A stretch of 51,011 nucleotides of DNA, taken from NCBI GenBank assembly GCA_017988885.1, contig JAGNQV010000003.1:1-51011 (forward strand), given 5' to 3'. The position numbers and the translations under genes were made by a program. This DNA is from Opitutaceae bacterium. GTDB lineage: Bacteria > Verrucomicrobiota > Verrucomicrobiia > Opitutales > Opitutaceae. The notes under the pieces are model-generated. The model was not told the DNA's origin. It searched no databases and saw nothing but the letters and a program-made list of their open reading frames with translations. Positions 42,702 to 51,011 of this stretch are shown here, in pieces (the first letter of the stretch is position 1; every line of letters starts with the position of its first letter).

Positions 42702-42864
42702 TGAACGGTAAATTGTGGCGCAGCGTGCAAGCGGGTTTTTAAAAAACAAGCAGAAAAAACGCCTCGCTGCCAAGGGGACGCTGCAACGCGGAAAACCGGC
42801 TGCGTCCAAGCATTTAGGCTTCGCAGCACTTGATTTTTCGCCAACCGGTTTCACAGTCGCCGCC

Positions 42865-43947
42865 ATGGGTCTGCTCTACGAAAAACTTCTTCGCCCGTTC
42901 CTGTTCCGGCTTGATTCCGAGCGGGCCCATGAGCTCGGCGTCGAGGCGCTGACCCTGCTGGGCCGGGTGCCGCCGGCGTGCCGGTTGCTGGAAACGCTGA
43001 CACGGCTCGCCCCGGCGACGCACCGGCCGGTCGAGTGCTTTGGCCTGCGTTTTCCCAACGCGATTGGACTGGCGGCCGGCTTTGACAAGAATGCCCGGGC
43101 CTGGCCTGCCGCCGCCGCGCTGGGTTTCGGCCACGTGGAGATCGGCACCGTGACCATGTTGCGCCAGCCCGGCAACGCGCAGCCGCGGGTGTTCCGTTAT
43201 CCCGCCGAGGAGGCGGTGATCAATCGCATGGGTTTCAACAACGCCGGGGCCGACGCCATCGCGGCGCAACTGGCCCGCCAGCCCGGACCGGGACACCGGC
43301 GCATCCCACTGGGGATCAATCTGGGCAAGTCCAAGGTCGCGCCCCTCGATCAGGCCGTGGCCGATTATCTCGGCAGCTTCGCGCGGCTGGCCGATCATGC
43401 GGACTATCTGGTGCTCAACGTCAGCAGCCCCAACACACCCGACCTGCGCAAGCTGCAGGACGAGGACCGGCTGCGCGAATTGTTGGGCGCCGTGGCCGCG
43501 GCCAACCGCGCCCGGGCGGCACTGCCGGGCAAGACGCGCAAACCGCTCCTGCTAAAAATCGCGCCCGACCTCAATTTCCGCCAGATCGACGCGGTGCTCG
43601 GCGTCATCGCGGAATTCGGCTTCGACGGCATCATCGCAACCAACACCACACTGGCGCGGCCCGGCTATTTTGCGGGCGTGGCCGAGGCGGGGGGATTGAG
43701 CGGGGCGCCGCTGCGCCGACGCTCGACCGAAATCATCAATTACATTGCGCGAGCGACCAACGGCCGGCTGCCGATCATCGGGGTGGGTGGCGTCACGGAT
43801 TTTGCCAGCGCCGCCGAGAAGCTCGATGCCGGTGCCACCCTGGTCCAGCTTTACAGCGGCCTGATCTACCGCGGACCGTTTTTTGCCGCGCAACTGGCGC
43901 GGGCGCTGGCGGAACGGCAGCGAAAAACGGTCCCGATCTGGGGTTAA
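42865..43947 (+). CDS. pyrD: Dihydroorotate dehydrogenase (quinone), class 2
   Basis: The 360-residue protein has the N-terminal helical extension of membrane-associated class 2 enzymes (MGLLYEKLLRPFLFRLDSER), then the FMN barrel: GLAAGFDKNA, GHVEIGTVT, INRMGFNN, NVSSPNTPDLR (catalytic Ser region), LLKIAPDL, IIATNTT, EAGGLSGAPL and GVGGVTDFASA. It oxidises dihydroorotate to orotate and passes electrons to quinone. A dihydroorotase gene, the previous step, is at the right edge. Divergent from the acidic-tailed gene, with 163 bases between. Start at 42865; upstream codons are unsupported. Confidence 0.95.
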   Translation: MGLLYEKLLRPFLFRLDSERAHELGVEALTLLGRVPPACRLLETLTRLAPATHRPVECFGLRFPNAIGLAAGFDKNARAWPAAAALGFGHVEIGTVTMLRQPGNAQPRVFRYPAEEAVINRMGFNNAGADAIAAQLARQPGPGHRRIPLGINLGKSKVAPLDQAVADYLGSFARLADHADYLVLNVSSPNTPDLRKLQDEDRLRELLGAVAAANRARAALPGKTRKPLLLKIAPDLNFRQIDAVLGVIAEFGFDGIIATNTTLARPGYFAGVAEAGGLSGAPLRRRSTEIINYIARATNGRLPIIGVGGVTDFASAAEKLDAGATLVQLYSGLIYRGPFFAAQLARALAERQRKTVPIWG

Positions 43948-43958
43948 TCGGCGGGAAA

Positions 43959-43982
43959 AAGGCCCGGTGATTTCCGGGCTTT
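43959..43982 (+). terminator. Probable pyrD terminator
   Basis: GCCCGG (43962-43967) pairs with CCGGGC (43974-43979), loop TGATTT, with G-T and A-T pairs extending the stem (43959-43982) into TTT. The T-run is short, so efficiency is uncertain. It separates pyrD from the tRNA gene. Confidence 0.6.
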
Positions 43983-44029
43983 ACAAGCTTCGGGCGATTG
44001 CTCTTAGTCCGCCTTCCTCGTTTGAAAGT

Positions 44030-44114
44030 GCTCGGGTGGTGGAATTGGTAGACACACACGTTTGAGGTGCGTGTGCCGTAAGGCGTGCAGGTTCGATTCC
44101 TGTCCCGAGCACCA
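44030..44114 (+). tRNA. tRNA-Leu (anticodon GAG)
   Basis: The acceptor stem GCTCGGG (44030-44036) pairs with CCCGAGC (44104-44110), followed by A and an encoded CCA (44112-44114). The D arm is GGTGGAATTGGTAGAC, the anticodon loop TTGAGGT has GAG at 44064-44066, a long variable arm (GCCGTAAGGC) marks a class II tRNA, and the T arm is GCAGG-TTCGATT-CCTGT. GAG reads CUC and CUU leucine codons. Confidence 0.97.
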
Positions 44115-44225
44115 TTTTTCTTCCGGCGAACGGCCGGTTTTGGCCGAGGCCGCGGCGGGCCGGCGAGACGATGGGTCGCAACGTGCTTGCCTTGCACCCA
44201 GTCGTTCCTTACGCGCTGGGGGAAT

Positions 44226-45254
44226 ATGGCCGAAACCCCCAAGCCGGTGGCAATCGTTGATTGGTATCGCACTCCGCTCCCGAGCGACCTTTTCAAAAAA
44301 CTGCATCAGCGCAGTGACTGGCGGGCCTTTGTGCAATCCGCCGGCTTCCTCGCCATCGCGGCGACGACCGGCACGCTGACCTTCTGGTCGTGGGGCCACT
44401 GGCCGTGGTATGCCACCGTGCTGTGCTTCTTCCTCCACGGGACGGTCTCGCACTTTTACGTGAACGGCATGCACGAACTCGGGCACGGCACGGTTTTCCG
44501 CACCAAATGGCTGAACGCGGTTTTCCTCCGCATCATTTCGTTTCTTGGCTGGAATCATCCCGAGGTGTTCACCGGCAGTCACCAGCGGCACCACCGCTAC
44601 ACCCTCCATCCGCCGGATGACCAGGAAGTCATCCTGCCGGTGAAGCTCATGGTGAAGCACTTCCTTGAGCAGGGCTTCGTCAACCCGCGCGGCTTCTGGT
44701 GGACGATGAAATATACGCTCCACATCGCGCGCAACCAGATCGGTGCCGACGGTGGTTGGGAGCTGATCTGTTTCCCTGCGGACCAGCCGCAACTGCGGGT
44801 CGTGCCGGTCCGCTGGGCGCGCATCGTTATTTTTGGCCACCTGCTCATCGCGGCAGTTTCGCTTTATTTCGGGCTATGGATCATCCCGTGCATCGTGTCG
44901 CTCGCGCCGTTTTGCGGCGGTTGGTTGTTCTTCCTGTGCAACAACGCCCAGCACACCGGCCGCGTGGACAACGTGCCCGACTTCCGGCTGTGCTGCCGCA
45001 CCATCGTGCCGAACCCGCTCGTGCGTTTCCTTTACTGGCAGATGAACTACCACACCGAGCACCACATGTATGCGGCGGTGCCCTGCTACAATCTTCCCCG
45101 GCTGCATCGGGCGATCAAACACGACATGCCGGTTTGCCACGGCATCATCGGGGCGTGGCGGGAAATCTCCACGGTGCTGCGGCGCCAGAAACAAGATCCG
45201 GCCTACAAGCCCGAGATTGTGCTGCCACCGGCCAAGGCCGCCGCTTCGGCCTGA
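44226..45254 (+). CDS. Membrane fatty-acid desaturase
   Basis: A 342-residue membrane di-iron protein. Three His boxes are present: HELGH in NGMHELGHGTVF, HQRHH in TGSHQRHHRYT, and HTEHH in NYHTEHHMYA. Hydrophobic pairs of helices lie at about 40-75 and 195-240. It should introduce a cis double bond into an acyl chain, or hydroxylate a lipid; carotenoid enzymes share the boxes, so the substrate is open. The ATG at 44226 has a GGGGGA ribosome-binding site; an upstream frame runs into the tRNA and is not real. It lies 111 bases after tRNA-Leu. Confidence 0.87.
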   Translation: MAETPKPVAIVDWYRTPLPSDLFKKLHQRSDWRAFVQSAGFLAIAATTGTLTFWSWGHWPWYATVLCFFLHGTVSHFYVNGMHELGHGTVFRTKWLNAVFLRIISFLGWNHPEVFTGSHQRHHRYTLHPPDDQEVILPVKLMVKHFLEQGFVNPRGFWWTMKYTLHIARNQIGADGGWELICFPADQPQLRVVPVRWARIVIFGHLLIAAVSLYFGLWIIPCIVSLAPFCGGWLFFLCNNAQHTGRVDNVPDFRLCCRTIVPNPLVRFLYWQMNYHTEHHMYAAVPCYNLPRLHRAIKHDMPVCHGIIGAWREISTVLRRQKQDPAYKPEIVLPPAKAAASA

Positions 45255-45406
45255 ATTTGACAAAATCTCTGGCCGGCACCTCCGTTTTTACCCACTGGGA
45301 AAGCGCTTGCTTCACCCCGCAGTGCGTGGAGACTGCTGGCCGACCGTAACCGCACCGAACTACCAAGCAGACCACCATCGCGGGTCACCAACCCGCTTTT
45401 GACTAC

Positions 45407-47215
45407 ATGGACGACAACGCCGCCAAGGAAAATCCGTCTTCGGATTTCAACAAACTCGACCTGAGCCAGCTTCAAAGCTTCAGCTTCGGCACCCAATGGA
45501 CACAGGACAAGCAGTCACCCGCCTCGCCGGATAGGCGTGACCGGGGTGACCGCCCGCCGCGTCGCGATGACCGGCGGGATGGGCCGGGCGAGCGGCGCGA
45601 CAGCCGCGCCTTCCAAAAACTGGCCGGAGCCGGCGTGGACGGCGGCGGTGCCCCCGCCGGGATGCCCGATCGCCGGGAAGGTGCCATGCCCGATCGCCGT
45701 CAACGGCCTAATTTCCCAGGCGGTCCCCGCCGGGACGGTCCGGGTGATGACCGCGGTTCGCGCTACGCCTCGCGTGGCGAGCAGCCCCAGGAGCGCGGCC
45801 CTTACGAGAGCCCGTATTTTTCCGCGACGTTCTATCCCGAGGATACCAGTTTCAACGCTCTCGCGAAGACCATCCGCGCCTCGTGCCGCACGATCGAACT
45901 TTTCGAAATCGCCCGCACGGTCGTTGCCAAGGACGACCGCTTCGTCGTGGTCCTCACGCGCAAACCGTCCACCGACGGCACGCCCGCGAAACCGCTGTAT
46001 ATCTCGGTGCCCGATGGCATTCCCTTTGAAACCGAGGAGGCGGTGGTCGCCCATGTGATGAGCAAGCATCTCGACAAATTTTTCGACACCGCCGAGGTCG
46101 AGGTCGAGCCGCCCAAGGGTAATTTCCAAGTGATCAACAAGTGCGGCATCACCGGCGATTTGCTCGGGCCGCCGAATTATCACCGCTACAATCAATTCGT
46201 CCAACAGCATTTCGCGACGAAGGTGGCGCGCATGTCGCCCGAGGCCTTCCGGGCCCGCATCGAGTCGGTCCGCGATCCCGAGGTCGTGGCCCAGTGGCTC
46301 GAGAAGATGAAGAAAGTCACGCGCTACGTGCTCAAGCCGGTGGAAAAGCCGGCCAGTCTCGCGCCCGCCGCCGAGGCCACCGCGCCCGCGGCAGAGACGC
46401 CGGTCGCAGCAGACCCGGCTCCCGTGGAAAACGCACCGGTCGCGGAAGCGCCGGCCGCGCCCGCCTTCGATTCGCTCGAGGAAGCCCGCGCCTATCTGCT
46501 GGCCAACGCCCGCGAACGTGTGGCGAAAACCACGGACGCCGCGCGTTTCCACGGCCGCTTGGGGGAAATTTTTCCGCCGGGCGAAATCCTGCGCGCGATC
46601 GAGGGCGCGCTGGAACGCCAGCGCCGTTTCCCGCTCGACACGGCCAATGCTCTCCGCGGCCGCCTGCGCCGCGAGCATTTCACCATCTTCAAGAAGGGCT
46701 CGAAGGGCGTCTCTTATGTCTGCGCCGTGAAGCGCAAGTTCCGCACGCCGAGCCAGACCTTCTCCGACAGCATCGGCGGGCTCATCTCCTTCATCGAGGC
46801 GAATGCCATGATTCGCGCGAGCGAGTTGGTGGGCAAATTCCTGAAGATCGATCTGCCCAAGCCGGTCGAGGCCCCGGCGCCCGTCGCAGGCGCGGACACC
46901 GCCCCAACTCCGGCGAAATCGTCCGAGCCCGAGCTCACGGTTGAGCAACGCGCCAGTATCGCCCGCATGCAGGGTGATCTGCGCTGGCTCGTGACCGAAG
47001 GCTACGTCACCGAATTCATCGACGGCCGGCTCTTTGCCCCGCCGCCGGTGGCCGAAGCCCGCAAAAAGGAATCCGAGACCGAGGAAAACGATCCTGAGAA
47101 TTTTCCGGACGCACCGGTTTCCACGCCGCCGTTTGCAGCGCAGGCTTCGGCTCCGGCTGAAGCGGAAGCCGCTCCGGCTGCTCCTACTGAAGAAACACCG
47201 CCCGCTGCGAGTTAA
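45407..47215 (+). CDS. Large unknown protein with RG/RD-rich disordered N-terminus
   Basis: A 602-residue protein of no named family. Residues of about 33-130 are disordered and rich in Arg, Asp, Gly and Pro (RRDRGDRPPRRDDRRDGPGE), like RNA-binding RGG proteins. A folded region follows: YFSATFYPEDTSFNALAKTI, then KCGITGDLLGPPNYHRYNQF and RIESVRDPEVVAQWLEKMKK. An Ala/Pro linker leads to a second folded part (GEIFPPGEILRAIEGALERQ, NALRGRLRREHFTIFKKGSK, VSYVCAVKRKFR) and then a region like a winged helix with a disordered end. Similar hypothetical proteins occur, as I recall, in Verrucomicrobiota and Planctomycetota. RNA or DNA binding is an inference. Confidence 0.75.
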   Translation: MDDNAAKENPSSDFNKLDLSQLQSFSFGTQWTQDKQSPASPDRRDRGDRPPRRDDRRDGPGERRDSRAFQKLAGAGVDGGGAPAGMPDRREGAMPDRRQRPNFPGGPRRDGPGDDRGSRYASRGEQPQERGPYESPYFSATFYPEDTSFNALAKTIRASCRTIELFEIARTVVAKDDRFVVVLTRKPSTDGTPAKPLYISVPDGIPFETEEAVVAHVMSKHLDKFFDTAEVEVEPPKGNFQVINKCGITGDLLGPPNYHRYNQFVQQHFATKVARMSPEAFRARIESVRDPEVVAQWLEKMKKVTRYVLKPVEKPASLAPAAEATAPAAETPVAADPAPVENAPVAEAPAAPAFDSLEEARAYLLANARERVAKTTDAARFHGRLGEIFPPGEILRAIEGALERQRRFPLDTANALRGRLRREHFTIFKKGSKGVSYVCAVKRKFRTPSQTFSDSIGGLISFIEANAMIRASELVGKFLKIDLPKPVEAPAPVAGADTAPTPAKSSEPELTVEQRASIARMQGDLRWLVTEGYVTEFIDGRLFAPPPVAEARKKESETEENDPENFPDAPVSTPPFAAQASAPAEAEAAPAAPTEETPPAAS

Positions 47216-47238
47216 GCGATCCGGCTTTCTGATTCCGT

Positions 47239-47697
47239 ATGGCAGCCTCCAGCGCTTTGGCTGAAGTAGAGGCGTATCTGCACCGGCACATCCCGATTTC
47301 CCGCGGGATGGGCGTGCGGGTGGTGGCGTGCGGCCCCGGGGGCGCGACCTTGTCCGCCCCGCTGGCGCCCAATCTCAATCATCGCGCCACGGTCTTTGGC
47401 GGGAGCGCCTCGGCGGTGGCGATTCTCGCGGCGTGGACGTGGCTGCATTTTGCGTTGCAGGCGGAGGGGCTGCGCTGCCGGCTCGTCATCCAACGCAACA
47501 CGATGGACTACGTGGCACCGATCGACGGCGATTTCACGGCGCGCTGCGAGGGCCTCGCCGAGGCGGCGTTCGAGAAATTCGGGCGCACGCTCCGCCGCCA
47601 CGGCAAGGCGCGCACCGAGCTGGCGGTGCGGTTGGAACTGGGCGGCACCATCGTGGCGAAATTCAGCGGTGAGTATGTCGCGGTGCGGTTAAAGTGA
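47239..47697 (+). CDS. YiiD_C-type thioesterase-like hotdog protein
   Basis: The 152-residue product has the hotdog-fold pattern of the YiiD C-terminal domain: ISRGMGVRVVACGPGGATLS, then APLAPNLNHRATVFGGSASAVA (PLxPNxNHxxTxFGGS is the family mark), then CRLVIQRNTMDYVAPIDGDF. Such domains are thought to be acyl-CoA or acyl-ACP thioesterases. It starts 23 bases after the previous stop and overlaps the end of convergent tsaE by 9 bases. Its substrate is unknown. Confidence 0.83.
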   Translation: MAASSALAEVEAYLHRHIPISRGMGVRVVACGPGGATLSAPLAPNLNHRATVFGGSASAVAILAAWTWLHFALQAEGLRCRLVIQRNTMDYVAPIDGDFTARCEGLAEAAFEKFGRTLRRHGKARTELAVRLELGGTIVAKFSGEYVAVRLK

Positions 47698-48132
47698 ATC
47701 CGACCGCAAGCGCACCGTGTGCCGTTGATCCGGGGTGATGCCGAGATCGAGGTGCAGGGCATCGGGCGGGATCCACGCGGCGATTTTTTCGGGCCACTCT
47801 ACCGCGAGGCACCAGGGTGTGATCAGAAAATCCTCCAACAGCAGGTCGTCGATTTCCTTGGGTGAGGCGATGCGGTAGGCATCGAGATGCAGCAAGGTGC
47901 GGTGGCCGCGGTGCACCGTATAGATGTTAAAAGTCGGACTGGTGACCGGCGCGGTGACGCCGAAGCCTTGGGCGAGCCCCTGCACAAAGGTCGTTTTGCC
48001 CACGCCGAGATCGCCGTGCAGTGCGAGGGTGGCGTCGGGTGGCAATGCGGTGGCGAGTGCGGCGGCGAGTGCCTGGGTCTCGGCGGCCGAGGCCGTGGTC
48101 ACGCCGGCGCGGAGCTTAGCGTAAATGCTCAT
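47689..48132 (-). CDS. tsaE: tRNA threonylcarbamoyladenosine biosynthesis ATPase TsaE
   Basis: A 147-residue P-loop ATPase with Walker A GDLGVGKTTF, then TSPTFNIYTVHR (the SPTF motif), LLHLDAYRI and VEWPEKI near the C-terminus, as in YjeE/TsaE. It works with TsaB and TsaD to make t6A37 on ANN-decoding tRNAs; these partners are not in the window. The ATG at 48132 (MSIYAKL) overlaps the end of thiL by 17 bases, so translation is probably coupled. Upstream in-frame codons lie inside thiL and are rejected. Confidence 0.93.
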   Translation of the reverse strand: MSIYAKLRAGVTTASAAETQALAAALATALPPDATLALHGDLGVGKTTFVQGLAQGFGVTAPVTSPTFNIYTVHRGHRTLLHLDAYRIASPKEIDDLLLEDFLITPWCLAVEWPEKIAAWIPPDALHLDLGITPDQRHTVRLRSDSL

Positions 48133-49045
48133 AGCCGCGGTAGGGATCGAGGTTGAGGGCTCCGGCCGGCAGCGAGCCGGCGCGCACAAACCGGCCGATG
48201 CAGGTGAGCGCGGTGCGGGGAAAAGCACGCTGCCAGGCTTGCGCGAACGCGGCCCGGTGGGTGCCGGCCGCCACGGCGAGCACGAGTTCGTAGTCTTCGC
48301 CATCGGTGAGGGCGGCGCGGAGGCTGCAGTGTTTGCGGCGGGGCAGCGCGGCGGCAGCGAGATCCGGGGTGAGCCCCGCCGGCGTGAGGCTGCGCAGATC
48401 TTTGGCGAGGCCGTCGCTCACATCCATCATCGCCCGCACACTGGTGCGGCGGGCGAGCCACACGCCTTCGGCGAGCCGCGGCGTGAATTTGAAATGATGA
48501 CCGGAGCGCAAACTGTCGCCGAGCCGGCCGGTGACATAGATCCAGTCGCCGGTGCGAGCGCCGGTGCGGGTGATGACGCGGGCGCCGGTCGTGGCCCCGA
48601 GCAAGGTGAGACTGGCGGCAATGACGCCGTCGGCCTGGGCCACGTCGCCGCCGACAATGGCGACCCGGTAGCGGCGGGCGCAGGCGGCGAGTCCGCGGTA
48701 AAATTCTTCCAACCAGCGGGTGCTCACGCGGGCATCGAGCGTGAGCGCAAGGACGGCGGCCGTGGGCCGGCCACCCATGGCGGCGAGGTCGCTGAGGTTG
48801 CGCTTGAGAAGCTTGGCGCCCACGGCCCGAGGCGGCACGGCATCATCGAAGTGACGGCCATAAATCACCGGATCCACCGTGATGAGCTGGCGGCCCCGCA
48901 CGGCCGGCAGCACGGCGCAATCATCACCGATGCCAAAAGGGGTGCGCGGCGAGACGGTGCCCAGCCAACGCTGGATGGCGGTGATGAGCTTTTCCTCGCC
49001 CAAGGCCGAGACGGATTCTGCGAACTTGCGGGTGAAGGGATGCAC
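48116..49045 (-). CDS. thiL: Thiamine-monophosphate kinase
   Basis: The 309-residue product has GIGDDCAVL (metal and ATP binding), VDPVIYGRHFDD in place of the usual VDxLVExxHF, DLAAMGGRPTAAVLAL, GGDVAQADG, then DVSDGLAKDL and TDGEDYELVLAV, all typical of ThiL. It phosphorylates thiamine monophosphate to the diphosphate. VIYGRHF is a variant of the family motif. No ATG fits; the GTG at 49045 (VHPFTRKFAESV), 8 bases after the preceding CPBP gene stop, is the best start. Other thi genes are absent here. Confidence 0.9.
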   Translation of the reverse strand: MHPFTRKFAESVSALGEEKLITAIQRWLGTVSPRTPFGIGDDCAVLPAVRGRQLITVDPVIYGRHFDDAVPPRAVGAKLLKRNLSDLAAMGGRPTAAVLALTLDARVSTRWLEEFYRGLAACARRYRVAIVGGDVAQADGVIAASLTLLGATTGARVITRTGARTGDWIYVTGRLGDSLRSGHHFKFTPRLAEGVWLARRTSVRAMMDVSDGLAKDLRSLTPAGLTPDLAAAALPRRKHCSLRAALTDGEDYELVLAVAAGTHRAAFAQAWQRAFPRTALTCIGRFVRAGSLPAGALNLDPYRGYEHLR

Positions 49046-49053
49046 GCGATGAC

Positions 49054-49878
49054 TCAAAGTCCGTCCAGACCGGCCCGGAGGAGCAGGATGGTGTTCAGGT
49101 TGAAAAGACCGTGGGCGATGATAGGCACCGCGATGCTGCCGGTCCGTTCGTAGGCGAGGGAGAAGATGACACCGAGCACGGCCAGCGGCGCAAAGCTGGC
49201 GAGGTTGGCGTGCAACGCGGCAAAGAGGCAGGCGGGCAGAAAGAGGGCCGCCCACCGCGGCAATCGCGTGCGGGCGAAGCGAAACAGGCCGGCGCGGAAC
49301 ACCAGTTCCTCGGTGATGGGCGCCACCACCGTGGCGAGGATGATCATGAGGGTGAGCAGGCGGGGCGATTTCGCATTGGCGAAAATATCAATCAAGTCCT
49401 GCGGTTCCACGGGAATGCCGGCGAATTCCAGCAGGCCTTGCCAGGCCAGGCTGACCGCGGTGAGGACCGGGAGCACGATGAGAAAAGTCGCGAGGCCGGC
49501 GGGCAGCAGGCGGCGGAGTGGTTGGGCGAGGCGGGCAACCCACGGGCGGTCGTAGCGCAGCATAAAAAGCGCAACGCCCAGAAACATGCCGCCGTGAAAG
49601 GCGGCGCCGGTTAGGATCAGGCGGGCGGTTGCGCCCATGGGGACCAACTGCAGGAGTGGCACCGCCGCCATTTGGGCGATGAGGCCGCCACAGACGACCA
49701 GCCACAGAAAAAGGAAAAAACTACTGAGGGGGATTTCCCAGGCAGGCAAAGGCGACGGCTGGCTACGCGTCGCGCCACGGGCCGTGGGGCTGAGGCCGAG
49801 TCGCCACAGCAGGATGCAGCCGGCGAAGAACAGAGCCAGTTCGATGGCAATGGCGGCTTGGGCGGTGGAATCGGGCAT
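49054..49878 (-). CDS. CPBP family intramembrane metalloprotease
   Basis: A 274-residue polytopic protein. The CPBP (Abi, Rce1-like) motifs lie at the C-terminal half: EELVFRAGLF (EExxxR), FAALHANLASF (FxxxH) and SIAVPIIAHGLFN (HxxxN/D). About eight membrane segments are visible. Such proteins process prenylated or signal peptides, or give bacteriocin self-immunity; the role here is unknown. It is the likely first gene of a short operon with thiL and tsaE, with 8 bases to thiL. The ATG at 49878 (MPDSTAQA) starts it. Confidence 0.87.
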   Translation of the reverse strand: MPDSTAQAAIAIELALFFAGCILLWRLGLSPTARGATRSQPSPLPAWEIPLSSFFLFLWLVVCGGLIAQMAAVPLLQLVPMGATARLILTGAAFHGGMFLGVALFMLRYDRPWVARLAQPLRRLLPAGLATFLIVLPVLTAVSLAWQGLLEFAGIPVEPQDLIDIFANAKSPRLLTLMIILATVVAPITEELVFRAGLFRFARTRLPRWAALFLPACLFAALHANLASFAPLAVLGVIFSLAYERTGSIAVPIIAHGLFNLNTILLLRAGLDGL

Positions 49879-49931
49879 GAGCTACGAGTGCGGCGAAAAA
49901 CCGCGCGCGGCGCAACGCCAACCATGCGTGC

Positions 49932-51011
49932 TCAAGCGACGATCTTCTGTCCGTCAAAAACCACCTTGCCGGCCACGATGGTCGTCTTGACGCGGCCGGT
50001 CAGCTGCTGGTGGTTCCAGGGGGAGTTGAAGGATTTACTGAAGGCGCTGCTGGTATCGTAGAGCCAAGTTTCGTTGGGGTCGAAAATGCACACGTCGGCG
50101 GCGGCGCCCACGGTCAGGGTGCCGGCAGGCAGCTTCAGAATGGCGGCGGCCTTGCGCGTCATGAGGTCGATGACGGCGTTGAGCTTGAACCGGCTCTGCC
50201 GCACGAGGATGGCGAGGCAGATGGGCAGGGCGGTCTCGAGTCCGATGATACCATTGGGGGCGTAGTCAAACTCGCGGTCTTTTTCTTCAGGGGCGTGCGG
50301 CGCATGGTCGGTGCCGATGCAATCGAGCGTGCCGTCGCGCAGGCCGGCGATGATGGCTTTGCGGTCCGCCTCGGTGCGGAGCGGCGGGTTCATCTTGAGG
50401 TTCGGGTCGTAGGTGGCGAGGTCCGCATCGGTCAGCGCGATGTGGTGCGGCGTGGCCTCGGCGGTGACATTGATGCCATCCTGCTTGGCGCGGCGCATGA
50501 GTTCCACGGCATGCGCCGAGCTGATGTGCTGCATGTGGATGTGCGCGCCGGTGTAGCGGGAGAGAATGATGTTGCGCGCGACGATGATGTCCTCGGCGGC
50601 GTGGGGCCAGCCCTTGAGCCCGAGGCGGGTGGACATCACGCCCTCGTTCATGACGGCCTTATCGGTCATGGACTCATCCTGACAGTGATCGAGAATGGTA
50701 AGCCCGAACATTTTGGCATATTCGACGGCGCGGCGCATGAGCTCGTTGGATTGGACGCAAAGGCCGTCGTCGGTGAGGGCCACGACGCCCGCCTTTTGGA
50801 GCGAGCCGTGCGGGGCGAGCTGCTGGCCCTTCATGCCCACGGTGATGCAGCCGGTGGGGTAAACGTGCACCGGAGCGACAGCGGCGAGGGATTTGATGAG
50901 CGCGACCGTGCCGGCGTTGTCCACGACGGGCGCGGTGTTGGGCATGCAGACCACGGTGGTGAAGCCGCCGGCGGCGGCGGCCTGGGCGCCGGTGAGGATG
51001 GTTTCCTTGTG
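49932..51011 (-). CDS. pyrC: Dihydroorotase, 5' end outside window
   Basis: The frame is open to the last base, giving the C-terminal 359 residues. It begins with HKETILTGAQAAAAGGFTTV, which follows the missing metal-binding HxH in this family. Then come VCMPNTAPVVDN, the carbamylated-Lys region, HMQHISSAHAVELM, TAEATPHHIALTD, NPPLRTEADR and the catalytic-Asp element CIGTDHAPH. The C-terminal beta-strands have DPNETWLYD and SKSFNSPW. It belongs to the class I (amidohydrolase) dihydroorotases and forms dihydroorotate, the substrate of the PyrD encoded at 42865. A pyrB upstream is plausible but unseen. Confidence 0.93.
   Translation of the reverse strand, partial: HKETILTGAQAAAAGGFTTVVCMPNTAPVVDNAGTVALIKSLAAVAPVHVYPTGCITVGMKGQQLAPHGSLQKAGVVALTDDGLCVQSNELMRRAVEYAKMFGLTILDHCQDESMTDKAVMNEGVMSTRLGLKGWPHAAEDIIVARNIILSRYTGAHIHMQHISSAHAVELMRRAKQDGINVTAEATPHHIALTDADLATYDPNLKMNPPLRTEADRKAIIAGLRDGTLDCIGTDHAPHAPEEKDREFDYAPNGIIGLETALPICLAILVRQSRFKLNAVIDLMTRKAAAILKLPAGTLTVGAAADVCIFDPNETWLYDTSSAFSKSFNSPWNHQQLTGRVKTTIVAGKVVFDGQKIVA

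Noticed and set aside
42702-42866. Extended N-terminus for the acidic-tailed protein
   Set aside because: It would overlap the pyrD start in the opposite direction and has no ribosome-binding site; the ATG at 42701 is better.
45257-45285. Promoter upstream of the RG-rich gene (TTGACA at 45257)
   Set aside because: The -35 hexamer is perfect but no acceptable -10 element lies 16-18 bases downstream.

Overview
The window looks like a chromosomal segment from a GC-rich member of the Verrucomicrobiota, most like the Opitutaceae. The grounds are a PEP-CTERM protein made of autotransporter-type beta-strand repeats together with an exosortase, a MurC-MurB fusion in the division/cell-wall (dcw) cluster, a divergent FtsZ, a meso-DAP type MurE, and many short palindromic repeats between genes. 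This placement is inferred from gene content; no rRNA gene is present. The density of housekeeping genes and uniform base composition argue against a plasmid, prophage or large island.

Layout. 1-6440: the end of a PEP-CTERM surface protein, then single genes (GNAT acetyltransferase, NTF2-like protein, a zeta-toxin-like kinase with an extra C-terminal module, diaminopimelate decarboxylase, a DedA membrane protein) and two decayed coding remnants. 6442-25752: one uninterrupted dcw cluster on the + strand: mraZ, a small unknown gene, rsmH, an ftsL-like gene, ftsI, murE, murF, mraY, murD, a LysM gene, ftsW, murG, murC-murB, ddl, ftsQ, ftsA, ftsZ. Many junctions overlap by 4 bases (ATGA or GTGA), so translational coupling is likely. 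Four TGGG boxes at exact 10-bp spacing stand just before mraZ and look like its operator.

25790-33549 (+): a six-hairpin glycosidase-like protein, obgE, a stand-alone MshEN-like protein next to a PilB/GspE ATPase, a TPR lipoprotein, a LysE-family exporter and a DUF2238/YjdF-like membrane protein. 33550-35324: an exosortase gene enclosed by long modular repeats built from paired REP-like hairpins. 35325-39186 (-): a TPR protein, a threonyl-tRNA synthetase without the usual TGS domain, and cysS, with a large inverted repeat between cysS and thrS.

39425-51011: hemB (+); an unknown membrane protein, a Wza-like export lipoprotein and an acidic-tailed unknown protein (all -, the last with a strong terminator); pyrD, tRNA-Leu(GAG), a membrane fatty-acid desaturase, an RG/RD-rich unknown protein and a YiiD-type thioesterase (all +); then tsaE, thiL, a CPBP protease and the 3' part of a dihydroorotase gene (all -).

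How the genes fit together: lysA supplies meso-DAP to MurE; MurE, MurF, MurD, MurC, MurB and Ddl build the peptide stem; MraY and MurG make lipid II; FtsW and FtsI polymerise and cross-link it at a ring of FtsZ and FtsA with FtsQ and the FtsL-like protein. The exosortase is expected to process PEP-CTERM proteins such as the one at the left edge. The points most worth a second look are the Thr in place of the second catalytic Asp in the FtsZ T7 loop, the MurC-MurB fusion with an internal ribosome-binding site and start, the zeta-kinase fusion, the repeat modules hugging the exosortase gene, and the uncharacterised proteins at 28893, 41931 and 45407.
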